From: Paulinella micropora
Lineage: Eukaryota; Cercozoa; Imbricatea; Euglyphida; Paulinellidae
Length of the DNA stretch: 64,000 nt
Assembly: GCA_019918135.1 (NCBI GenBank)
Contig: WBZZ01001348.1
Coordinates: 1 to 64,000 of the forward strand
Reading direction: 5' to 3'
The notes beneath the pieces are model-generated. The model was not told the DNA's origin and searched no databases. It was given only the letters and a program-made list of their open reading frames with translations. The translations under genes were made by a program, and so were the position numbers. This document shows, piece after piece, positions 35,346-45,465 of the stretch. Every line of letters starts with the position of its first letter. Within the stretch, counting starts at the first letter, position 1.

Positions 35346-35489
35346 ACAAGAAGATGGAAACATGTAGAGTAGTAATAGCACAGACAAGGAGCCTTAGGAC
35401 AAGCTCCAGCAGGAAGGTGCGCCAAAACGAAAAAAAAAAAAAGAAAATCCGGCAGCACTTTCTTCTGTAGCTCCCCTGCAACTTTTTAA

Positions 35490-36480
35490 TCAGAAATCAG
35501 AAAGTCAGAAATTGGTTTTTTCTTTCCCGGACTGACGGGCGAGAGGGAGGGGGAAAGGAGTTAGCGCGCGAGAGAAAAAAAAATCCCTGCTCCCTCTCTC
35601 TCTCTCCCCCCCCCCCTCCCTATTCCCCCTCCCTGCCTCCGGCCCCCCCCCCCGGTCCGTCCGGAAAAAAAAGTTCCGAATGTCTGGTTTCTGATTTTGC
35701 AAGGATTGCTGCACGGGTTGCAGGGGTTATGCAAAAGCTGCAAGCAGGAAGCGCGCGAGAGAACAAAAAAAATTTACCCTCGTCCCTCCCTCTCACGCCC
35801 CCCCCCCCCCTCTTCCGCCCGTCCGCCCAGAAAAAAGAAACAAAAAAAAACACGTTCTGAATGATGGATTTCTGATTTTTGCCAGACATGCTGGACGCGC
35901 TGCGGGCGGCGTGCTACAGCTGCAAGGGGTAAGCACGCCGCGAGAAAACGAACAATGATGTTTTTTTCCTATTACTGGGTACATTCAAGTGTCAAACTCA
36001 GTCATAGAATTTGAGTTAAGGGCAAGATTTCAGGTTAGCGGCCAGATTTCAGATTAGTGGTCAGATTCAAATTAGTTCAATTTGACGGTATATCCGTCCG
36101 CAAAATGTGTATAATTTTGCGAAATGTTACCATTAAATTAAACTAATTTAAATTCTGACCACTAATCTAAAATCTGACCGCTAATCTGAAATCTGACTAG
36201 TAAATCAAATTCGATGATTGAGTTTGACACTAATGAATGTATTGATACCTAGTCATATCTTAGTGCTGTAGCACACCACTGCAATCAGTGCTATTAATAC
36301 ATCAGCATTTTCTGTAAAATCAGAAACCAGAAATTCAGAAATATTGTTAGTTTTTTTTGCAGGCGGACGCGCGGAAGGGAGGAGGGGGGGGGGGCGGGCA
36401 GGGGGGTGTTGTAGTGCGCGTGAGAATGAATTCTGTTGTATCCTGCCCCCTCCCTCCGCGCCCCTTCCGTCAGTATATAT
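35490..36480. repeat. Repeated 190-200 bp module with poly-C/G core
   Basis: Three related modules (about 35490-35700, 35700-35900, 36315-36475) share edges like CAGAAATCAGAAA, a pyrimidine- or purine-rich core with C or G runs, and GCGCGAGAG. No coding sense. Confidence 0.55.
35978..36249. mobile_element. Foldback MITE-like element
   Basis: About 272 bp with long terminal inverted repeats (about 115 bp each): left arm GGTACATTCAAGTGTCAAAC, right arm reverse complement with the same GTGTCAAACTCA core. The arms contain tandem CAGATTTCAGATTAG-like sub-repeats. No transposase. Target duplication not clear. Confidence 0.8.
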
Positions 36481-36489
36481 ATTTAAGTT

Positions 36490-37140
36490 ATTATTATAAT
36501 ACAGGAGAAAAAATCTCGTTATTACTGCAAGAGAAAAAATTGTGTTAATATCAATATTAGTAAAATATGATCTAACATTTTCAGGGAATATTAATAAATC
36601 GTTTAAAATAAAACTGTTATTTATGAGGCGCCTCATTAATATTACAATATATACAACATTAATACTTGTATATAATACTTATTTATAAGTGGAAAATGTA
36701 ACTCTTATCACATATAATCATGTCTATCCAAATTTCTTGCCGGAGTTAGGAAGTATTAATGATATTGTTATAAATATTAATATTCTTGCTATTAATATAT
36801 CGAAGTTTGTAACAGAAACATTTTGCTAGTAAAAGATTCAAGTCTTGACTAAGGAAGGGTTGTGGGGGGGGGGGAGGAAGAAAGGGCAGTGTATTATGAA
36901 AAGGAAGTTGGAATTACGCACTTTGAAGCAACCTGAGCTTACATTAACAATGAGCTTGTATTAATCATGATATTGCTGGCCCGGGTAGAGTAGGTGAAGA
37001 ATTTTAGAACAGAAACCGGACCCTGACTATGATACTAGTATTAATACGTGCCGAGTCGGAGCCGCCGAACTTTAGAAAAGAAACCGGACCCCCGGCCGTG
37101 AATACTATTATTCATACGTGTCGGAGCCGCCGCGGGGGGG
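36490..37140. other. AT-rich stretch without recognisable gene
   Basis: Both strands were read; only short frames and two G runs were found. Nothing recognisable. Confidence 0.6.
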
Positions 37141-38388
37141 TGGGGGGGGGGGGGGCATTCGCTACTTGCTAGGTTGCAATTAATTAGGTAGGTAGTAGGA
37201 AGGCATGCGCATACGCAGTCTAACATATTAATACATATTTACTAGGCCCATGATATATACATACATACACATACATCATGACATACCAACAACCATATGT
37301 AATTACATATGAACAACAACAACAACAACAACAACAACAAAACATGTACCTGGTGAAGTGCGCCCGAGACGATCTACACATGTACATACATACAGACCTG
37401 CGATATTGACATCAGCGGAAGTGGACTGAAAATGAAGCCTATGATCTATGACATCGACTGACTTACAGAGGCTCTGTACACGCACATTATTGCATGATGC
37501 AGCAACGTAGGAGGAAAGGGAAGAAGAAGAAGCAACAACCACAACAGGAGAAGAAGCAACAACACACAACAGAAGAAGAAGAAGAAGAAGAAGAAGAAGA
37601 AGAAGAAGAAGAAGAAGAAGAAGCATCGGAAGAAGAAGGAGAAGAAGCATCGGAAGAAGAAGAAGCATCGGAAGAAGAAGAAGAAGAAGAAGAAGAAGAA
37701 GAAGAAGAAGAAGAAGCATTGAAGAAGAAGAAGCATTGAAGAAGAAGAAGAAGAACTTCGGAAGCCTTGAAGAAGAAGAAGAAGAAGAAGAAGAAGAAGA
37801 AGAAGAAGAAGAAGAAGAAGAAGAAAGAGAGACAAAGAAAGAAAGAGAGGGGGGGGGACGTTTGGAAAGGCCAACGATTAAAAGCGGCGCAGTCTATGAC
37901 TAAGAACGCGAGATTCACACCTATATCTGCGTTCAGGAATGCGGCTTTCTTTTCAAGAGCTCCCACCAGTGTAAGCTGTGGCCTGAGTGAGGCAGGTCCG
38001 TATGGCAGAACGGTGACGCCAGCACCCGAGCCCGGCTGTTCACACAGCGGAAGCTGAGGTTCGCATTCCACAACAGAGATGACTACACAGTGGAGGCGCA
38101 ACCTCTGGTGGTCACGCACACCAAACAGAAGGTGGCAGACCAATTCACCGTCCAGCCTAGTCCAGCGTCCCAAGAAGCCTCGGGGCCTGGCCAGGCCGGA
38201 TGAGCGGCTAGTGCCTGCCTCCAGGCTTGGCAGATTGATATTAATACAGCTGAGGGGGGGGGGGGGGGCATTCGCTACTTGCTAGGTTGCAATTAATTAG
38301 GTAGGTAGTAGGAAGGCATGCGCATACGCAGTCTGACATATTAATACATGTTGATATATACATATATACACATACATCATAACATACC

Positions 38389-38419
<31 letters not shown>

Positions 38420-38768
38420 CTTGAACAAAACATTTGCCGTGGTGAAGTGCGCCCGAGATGATCTACACATATACATACACATGATACACACCTGCGATAT
38501 TGACATCAGCGGAAGTAGAATGAAAAAGAAGATCCATGAGTGGCATCTACTGACTGACCCTCTGTACCCGCACATCGCAATGCAGCAACGTAGGAGGAAA
38601 AGGAAGAAGAAGAAGCAACAACCACAACAGGAGAAGAAGCAACAACACACAACAGAAGAAGAAGAAGAAGAAGAAGAAGAAGAAGAAGAAGAAGAAGAAG
38701 AAGCAGAAGAAGAAGAAGAAGAAGAAGAAGAAGAAGAAGAAGAAGAAGAAGAAGAAGAAGAAGAAGAA
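37141..38768. repeat. Duplicated segment ending in expanded GAA tracts
   Basis: 37141-37634 and 38256-38703 are diverged copies, from GGCATTCGCTACTTGC through GAAGTGCGCCCGAGA to a long (GAA)n. GAA tracts lie at about 37572-37634, 37672-37722, 37768-37823, 38655-38703 and 38705-38768. The apparent poly-Glu or poly-Ser frames are repeat translation, not genes. The spacer 37860-38250 has an unidentified frame. Confidence 0.85.
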
Positions 38769-39311
38769 GCGTAAGACCATCTCCACTCCTCCTGTACGGA
38801 GTTGAAAGTTCAACTCACTACCACAGTCATAACTAGCAATTGCAGCCAGCATGCTGCGAACGAGGACGCACTGAGAGATCGTAGTACTGAGCGTCATTGC
38901 CATGGTAAAATGTTGTTTCTTGTTTGTTACAGTTTGTCAGTTTGTGGGTGAAAAGATTTTTTGTACACAGTTTTTTGTGTGGCCAATAATCAGTTTTGAA
39001 GAGTTTGTGCTCTGTTTTGGGTAGCATTTGCCGAAAATTCAACGGGTTTCGATAAACATCTTGTCACAACAGAAAACAAAAAATTCACCATAGGCCTGAT
39101 TTATTTTTATGGCAAACAAGGCCAGCACACATTTAAGCAAGAGCGACCACAACATGGCCTCCTCTCCTCCTCCTCCTCCTCCTCCAGTTCTAGTTCCTCC
39201 TCCTCCTCCAGTTCTAGTTCCTCCTCCTCCTCTTCCTCCTCCACTGCAGGCGGCTTTGGCAGCCTTTCGTGTAGGACAGCACGACGTCCTTACCAAGTTC
39301 GTGGTCTGTTA

Positions 39312-39313
<2 letters not shown>

Positions 39314-39369
<56 letters not shown>
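39314..39369. repeat. Poly-T run of about 56
   Basis: Uninterrupted T tract about 60 bp before an LRR exon acceptor, where it may form an extreme polypyrimidine tract. A CCTCCT-rich stretch (39160-39245) precedes it. Confidence 0.95.
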
Positions 39370-39375
<6 letters not shown>

Positions 39376-39427
39376 CGCTTTCACTTCTTGTTTGTGTTCA
39401 TGGGTTAGGGTTATCTGCTCTGAATAG

Positions 39428-39511
39428 GCCAATTATGAAGGCAAATCGCTCGATTTGTCAAGCCAGAATCTTGGAGCTGTTGGTGCTTCGGCAGTCGCCA
39501 AGGGACTGCAG
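39428..39511 (+). CDS. Single-LRR exon (84 nt)
   Basis: Open 28-codon block with the ribonuclease-inhibitor type LRR pattern (SLDLSSQNLGAVGASAVAKG). It is preceded by AG (GAATAG) and followed by GT (CAG then GTCACA), and its length is exactly 84 nt, one LRR. NLR-type genes commonly encode one 28-residue repeat per exon. I see no flanking exon of the same gene in this strand within 1 kb, so it is either part of a long-intron gene or an isolated exon. Confidence 0.6.
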
Positions 39512-39659
39512 GTCACACAGACTATACATGCATAAAGACATCACTACTTCAGTTCAGGACTACACCTATTATGAACGTTTATGAGACATTGTTACAGACT
39601 AAAATATTTATGAAAGTTGGGTGTTTGGATACTGGAGATCTTACAGGTGAATCTCTGTG

Positions 39660-39749
39660 TATGTGTGTGTGTCTATCTCTCTCTCTCCTTTATCTCTCTC
39701 TCCTCTCTCTTCCTCCCTCCCTCCCTCTCTTCTCACTCTCCCTCTCTTC

Positions 39750-39790
<41 letters not shown>

Positions 39791-40000
39791 TCTCTCTCTG
39801 TGTCGCACACACACCACCCACCTACCCAAACATGCATATATGTATACACGTGTACACATATACATATTACACATTTACATGTGCTCATAGACACTTTTCA
39901 TACACAGCATGCCAACTCACATATGCATCATTTTAATGCTACCAGCTGTATATTGTATTTCTTTCTGTCTTCTCTGTCTTCTCTGTCTTCTCTTTCTCTC

Positions 40001-40053
<53 letters not shown>

Positions 40054-40260
40054 GCAGCGCCTTCAGCACCAATTTTGTTCTGCCAATCGAGCTTGACAAA
40101 AGTGTTTTCAGTGTTGTCATATAAGCATATGCTCTCTCTCTCTCGCTCGCTCTAATACACACACACACACACACGTACATACTTTATTACATACACACAC
40201 AATCACACAATCACACAAACACACACGCACACACACACACTCGCTGTCTCTCACACACAT
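39660..40260. repeat. CT and CA dinucleotide microsatellites
   Basis: (CT)n at about 39670-39788 and 40002-40048, (CA)n mixes at about 40156-40258. No gene seen. Confidence 0.92.
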
Positions 40261-40270
40261 ACACACAAGT

Positions 40271-40287
40271 GCTACCGCGCGGGTAGC
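40271..40287. repeat. GCTACC...GGTAGC palindrome, copy 1
   Basis: 17-nt near-perfect palindrome GCTACCGCGCGGGTAGC. Related copies are at 40877-40893 and 41123-41140; together they bracket two LRR exons. Confidence 0.85.
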
Positions 40288-40547
40288 ATGCCTCTTACAA
40301 ACACAAACATGCATTTCCAGCTCATACATCGCGCAAGCAAGAGCGAAAGCAGTACAAATAAAGTTGTACAACATCAAACAGTCATTACCCACCGTGAGTA
40401 AAGAAGCGATAATAATAGCGCTCAGCTCATCGTAGCCCTTGCCTGATAAATCGATCTTTGTTGTCTTCCCGTCACGGAAGGGCGCGACAGGGATCCAGTC
40501 GCCTTGGACATATATGCGCTCGATGCTCTGGTTGACCTACTTTACAG

Positions 40548-40763
40548 GACCATCCGAGCATCACGTCAGTGGATCTGCGAGGCAACGACTTGAGTGTGGA
40601 AAGCGGCTCGGCGTTGGCGGCCGTGGCCAAGCAAAATCCCCGCATCAAGGAGATGTGTGGGATTCCGCTTGATTCACTGCGGGACAACAAGACAACACAG
40701 CTAGGTCTGGAATCACAAAATTTGGGCCCTGCAGAAGCGGCTATGTTGGCTGAATTCTTGAAG
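40548..40763 (+). CDS. LRR exon (216 nt, 72 codons)
   Basis: Acceptor TTTACAG, then an open frame beginning DHPSITSVDLRGNDL, with a second repeat-like segment TTQLGLESQNLGPAEAA, ending LKAEF-type LAEFLK before GTCAAT. Length is a multiple of three, so the exon is symmetric. The N-P-R-I-K linker between repeats resembles NLRC3-like LRR proteins (from memory). The frame also runs 10 codons past the donor to a TAA at about 40794. Confidence 0.6.
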
Positions 40764-40876
40764 GTCAATATGAAGTTCAGTAAGATAAAATTTTAAAAAT
40801 GCATGTGTCAAATATTGTTCAATGAATGCCTCTTGCTTTCCGTATGTCACACGAAAAAATTATTGTTTCACATATT

Positions 40877-40893
40877 GCTACCCGCGCGGTAGC
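40877..40893. repeat. GCTACC...GGTAGC palindrome, copy 2
   Basis: GCTACCCGCGCGGTAGC, between the plus-strand and minus-strand LRR exons. Confidence 0.85.
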
Positions 40894-41008
40894 AAGGTTT
40901 CAGTAGCAACTTTGTTTTAGGTCAATGCTACTCTTATCTTGATCGACCTCCAATCAAATCTAATCGGATCGGCAGGAGCCCAACATATTGCAAAGGCGCT
41001 GGAGGTAC

Positions 41009-41092
41009 CTTGAGAGCTGTTCCGAGTGCACTGGCGCCTGCATCTCCGATAGCGTTGTCTGTCAGATATAATGTCTGCAATGTTTTGTTCTC
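41009..41092 (-). CDS. Single-LRR exon (84 nt) on minus strand
   Basis: On the minus strand GTGTGCAG is followed by 28 codons (ENKTLQTLYLTDNAIGDAGA, then SALGTALK) and by GTACCT: a perfect one-repeat exon. Opposite orientation to the two other LRR exons, so it belongs to another transcript or has been inverted. Confidence 0.6.
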
Positions 41093-41122
41093 CTGCACAC
41101 CGACACATATTTTGTCGTTTAT

Positions 41123-41140
41123 GCTACCGCGCGCGGTAGC
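41123..41140. repeat. GCTACC...GGTAGC palindrome, copy 3
   Basis: Perfect 18-nt palindrome GCTACCGCGCGCGGTAGC, just outside the minus-strand LRR exon. Confidence 0.85.
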
Positions 41141-41159
41141 ATGTCTAACAAATTGTCTG

Positions 41160-41282
41160 CTTCCGTCCATCTTTTGGAAATGGAGGGGGGGGGGGGGGGG
41201 AATGATGCGCACAAGAAAAAAGGAGAAGTGATCAAGAGGAGAGTAGCCAAAAGGTTACAAGAAAACCAAAAAAAAAAAAAAG

Positions 41283-41317
<35 letters not shown>

Positions 41318-42010
41318 TACGGGAAATAATGTAGGAGGAGGAGGTGGAGGAAGAGGAGTGGGGGGGGGGGGGGAAACGGGGTGAAGGGTTAGAGTCAGAA
41401 TACAACAAAAAACAAAAAAAAGACCTAAAAGTTTTCTTCTACGCTTGTGATGCGCTGGCCCTCCCCCCCCCCCCCCCCCCGCGCCTTGGGGGTCTAAACC
41501 TCGCCCCCCCCCCCCCCCGCAGTATGTCACCTCCCTCCCCTTAGAATCATCCGCACCAAAAAAAACCCTTTATCCCCCCCCACCCTCTTGTTTTTTTTTC
41601 GCACTCTCTTGCCCCTTCCCTTCTTTTCATAATTTTGCGTGTGGACTAGCAAAAACCTCACCCCCCCCCCCCTACCCACCCCACACCCCGCCTACCTCGT
41701 ACAGAATGCCCTTGCTTTTTCTTTGTTGCCTTTTCAACCTTCTTTTTGTTTCTTTGTCTTTCTATTTTTTGCTACTTCTCGCTCCCCCCACCAGCCCCCT
41801 CGGCGTCCCCCCGGTATAAGACACCAAGTTTAACTGTTCAAACAAAAAATCGACCCCTCCCCCCCTTCCTCCCGCTCGCTCCCCTGCCCCTTTCCTCCCC
41901 CCGTACGCGTTCTCTTTTTTTTTCTTTGACAAAACCCAGGAGCCGAGGGGCAGACCTCAGCGTAAAAAAAAACAACAACCAAACAAACAAAGCAAAATTC
42001 AAAACAAAAA
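41160..42010. other. Homopolymer-rich intergenic DNA
   Basis: Many G, C and A runs of 10-30 (for example G at 41167-41191, C at 41462-41480). No gene is supported; apparent frames are Pro, Gly or Lys runs. Confidence 0.7.
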
Positions 42011-42015
42011 AAAGT

Positions 42016-42640
42016 ATGCAAAGAAGGATCGCGACCGGGAAGTATCTCAAAGTAGTCATGATAGGATCTTCGAGCGCGGGCAAGTCCTCTCTCTTGCAGA
42101 AGCTTGCAGATAACAGGCGACCTAGCGAATGCCACAACCCCGCCACGGTTGGTCTTGATTTTAAGATCTTGCCCGCCATGAAGCTCGATGACCAAATGCA
42201 CCAGATCTGGGTCTGGGATACAGCCGGGCAAGAGCGTTTTGACTCCATGATTTCTAATTACACGCGCGGTGCGCACATGGCCCTGGTGTGCTGCAGCTTA
42301 CAAATAGAAAATTTCTACCAGGAGGTACTGAAGTTTGACACTTCTTCGAAAGACAAGCAAAGAGGAAATCCTGTTTGTGCTGGTCGGCTGCCAGCGCGAT
42401 CGGGGCTACGATGGCGCAGTGGCTGAACTGGAAGGCAACAGTGACTTGAGGCAGAAATTCGAGGAACGGATCCTGGTTACTAGCGCAGAAACAGACTCGC
42501 AAGAAGAATTGATGGCTAAGATTCGGCCGTTCTTGGTTAAGGCGGCCGAGATCAGTCACAGGAGAGCAGAGAAAGCGATGGTCGGCGTCGTCGACACTAG
42601 CAACGGCGCTGGCGTGAAGGCAGGCCTAGGCTGCTGCTAA
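42016..42640 (+). pseudogene. Rab/Ras-type small GTPase
   Basis: Intronless small GTPase of about 207 residues, the usual length. Motifs: P-loop GSSSAGKSS, switch I around ATVGLDFK, DTAGQERFDSM, and a C-terminal GCC prenylation-type end. The NKxD base-recognition motif is replaced (VGCQRD), and the usual SAK reads SAE. The ATG at 42016 follows an A-rich leader. The two halves are in different frames: the first runs on to 42426, the second continues to 42640, with the switch near 42335. That means a one-step indel, a sequencing error in a host gene, or a decayed retrocopy. It would act on vesicle membranes if functional. Confidence 0.75.
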
Positions 42641-43043
42641 AAAAAGCAGCAGCTCTTTGGCCGAAAATCAGTTACGCTCTTGTTTTCTCTCTTGCTGTTT
42701 CTCTCGCTGTTTCTCTCTCTCGTTGTTTCTCTCTTTCGCTGTTCCTCCTTCACAAAAAAAAAGGCACTCGGTTGCCTTACCAGCCGTCCACACCCCCCCC
42801 CCCCCTCACCCCAACTTTGCCAATTGCTACCGCGAACCTGCGAACACGTGTTTGTTTTCTTTGCTGTAATTTGACCCAAAAGAACGCGTGGCCACATTGT
42901 AAAAAAAAAAGTGAAATCTACCAGTTTCCCTTTTTTCTAAAATTTATGAGTAAAAAAAAAAGAAAAGATAGTATTATTATTTATTTATTTTTTTGACACG
43001 TACCTCGTCGACTTTCTGGTTTTTTTTTCTGCGCGAGCGGCTA

Positions 43044-45141
43044 TTAAGGCAAACCTATTTGGTTTTTTTTGACGCTTGTCGTGCTTTGTTTGTACCAGAC
43101 GGCGAAACCGTCTGCTAGCTGCACCGACACTGCGCCGTTAGACGGTGGTTCTTTCTTAAAACAGCTGCTAGGCCAAATTGCGTACAAGGGAGAGTGGCTT
43201 CTCTCGTCGCCCCAGTACCCTTTGTCCGTTATAATCTTGCGGTAATTCTTTTGGCATTGCTTACTGTTCAGGGACACGGGCAGCATTGACGGCGGCACAA
43301 CCGACTCTAAAAAGTGACAATCCCGCGAAACACCGTCGTAGGCTTCCTGCCCAACGGCAGCAGATCGACGACGCTGGCGCAGTTTCGGGCGCTGCCACAT
43401 TCTCGGCACGACCTGTGGCTGTCCAACAAGCAGCACATTGGGGCACCGACGCTCATCAGCAGGTCGGAGCCCGGGTAACCCCCGGCACGCACTGCAAATT
43501 CTCCTGAGAAGTTGTCTTGAGGGCAGAACAAGAAGAACATGTTCCGGTAGCCCCGCGCGCTAGTAGTGTTGTACGTGCTCTGGCGCGTGTGCACGGGGGC
43601 CCGTTCGGCAGCCACGTCTGTCCAGTGCGGCCCGTGCACGAAGGGCTCCCTGAGCAGAGGCTGCACGCGCCGCTGGCCAGCAGGTTTTGGTTGGCCAGCG
43701 CGATCACCGTGCAGTCTATTACCAACAAGGGCAGATTGTCGCTTTGGCTCCCGACCGCCTTTAGTGCTGTTTGGGCTTCTTGGACCGTGGTGCTTTTCTG
43801 TGACTGTTGTGTTCGCGCCCGGAGCCAGGCCGACGGTACCAACAGGCAAAACACGTGGCACTGGATCCCGGGCGTCGTCCTGGGGCAGTGCTGTTTCGTT
43901 CGAGACCTGAGCCCCCCGCATTGCTCGCTCGAACTCGCGCGCCTCTGCGACTGGCACTTCCTGCCGAGCGACGGGGTCGCCGGCGCCAGCACCAAAGGCT
44001 ACGCTGCCTACTACCAGGGCCGTCCGGTAGAACTTGTGCGCGCACGTCACTACCAGCGCTAGCAGGGGCGGCAACCGGTCGACATAGTCAAAAACTGACT
44101 CGCACCAGCACAGGAAACTCTCGGACTGGATGTAGCAGCTCAGCGACAGGCTCTCGCAGTCGTCTGCGCGCTGGGCCGCGAGCTCGCCCGGCAGGTCCAG
44201 CGTGTGCTGGTCCCGCAAACGAAATTCGTGCTTTCCGCTGGCCCGGTCGCACACGTCTAGCCTGTCCTCCAAGTACCATTGCGCACGGCTGAAGAATCCT
44301 AGCATTTCTGCCAAAACCTCGCCGCCCAGCGCCAGGAGCGCTTGCAAAGGCTTGCTAGTAACGGAACCGCGCGCTTTGCGGGCCTCGCTTAGCCACTCCT
44401 GTGCACTCTTTCCTTGCAAGTCCTGGTGTTGCCACACCAGCGCCTCCGTCAGACCTAGGCGCCGCAGTGCCCAGGCGCAGTGGTACGCCCAGTGGCACAG
44501 CGCATCGTTTCTAATGGCAGCCAGCCACCTCTCATCCGCTGTTGCAGCCTTCTCGCAAACGTTCGCGGCACGTTGCAGTTCGTTAGGTGTGGGCCCCTTG
44601 TACGCGGTTCTTACCTGCCTTTGCAGCAGCTACATTTCCACTGCCCCCGGCATCCTGCAGCCCCGAACAAGCTTTCGCGAAAGTAGTCCAGGTGTCTAAT
44701 TCTGTCTGTGGTCTGGGCAAAGGGCACGTTCGAATTCATGATGCACCCGTTAAATTTGGTGGACAACTCTTTTAGCAATGTTTTAATCTCGCTCCTTGTT
44801 TTCTTTGCCGATTTCCGGTGACTGTCGTCTGCGGCCCACAGGAGGTTCTCGATACTGAACGACCCGGCCCTGGACCATTTATCCGCCCACACCAGCGTTC
44901 GGTCTATGCACGTGATGCCCTTGTGCCCGACGGCCGACAGCGGCACCAGGCCGAAAAGGCTGACCGCCACGGGGCGCCCGGGGTCCGCTCTTGCTTGTAC
45001 TTCCCATTTGCTTTCTTTAGTATCCAGGTCTTCTAGCAGTAGCTGACCTGCGCTGGTGCCTGCCTGCCTGAGCTGGCACTAGAGCCTGCCGTAACAGCCA
45101 GCCAGCCCGGTCTTGAGCGTGAGATCAAAACTTAGTTCGCT
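43044..45141 (-). pseudogene. Unrecognised gene, broken
   Basis: A minus-strand protein-like signal starts with MSELSFDLTLKTG near 45141 and continues with well-formed, high-complexity sequence (for example VSLFGLVPLSAVGHKGITC, ESFLCWCESVFDYVDRL) to about 43044. One long frame covers 44437-43307. A hydrophobic stretch (LLALVVTCAHKF onward) may be membrane-associated. The coding signal moves between frames several times, so the gene looks broken. No family is recognised. Plus-strand frames over the same DNA are Arg/Pro-rich and look like shadows. Confidence 0.45.
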
Positions 45142-45465
45142 CATTTGTGAGTGCCGGCCCGGCTACCTTCTGTGTTGGGGCTGTCTTTGGTGCCTATTGA
45201 CGAACAAGATGTTTGTCTTTTTTTTAATAAGGAAGGACTGGAGATGATGATGAACCGAGAGGAGAGCGTACACCTGGGCAGCGGGGGGGTTTAGAAGTGT
45301 GAGCAGAGAGAGGGGAAAACCAAGGTAGGGCGGGTGAGATATGGGGGGGATGGGGGGGGGAGGGGGGGTGGAAAGAGAGCGAGAGAAAGGGGGGGGGGGG
45401 GGGCAACAGAGTTGCTGTTAGCAGGCAGGCACAAGCGGAAGAGGAGAAATCGCCCCAAAAGATGC

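Noticed and set aside
37494-37739. Glu-rich or Ser-rich protein from GAA tracts
   Set aside because: Composition follows the triplet repeat in every frame; no non-repetitive conserved part.
38040-38190. Possible exon (KLRFAFHNRDDYTVEAQPL) on plus strand
   Set aside because: It has an acceptor-like CACAG, but the minus strand is equally open and no family was recognised; evidence too weak to list as a gene.
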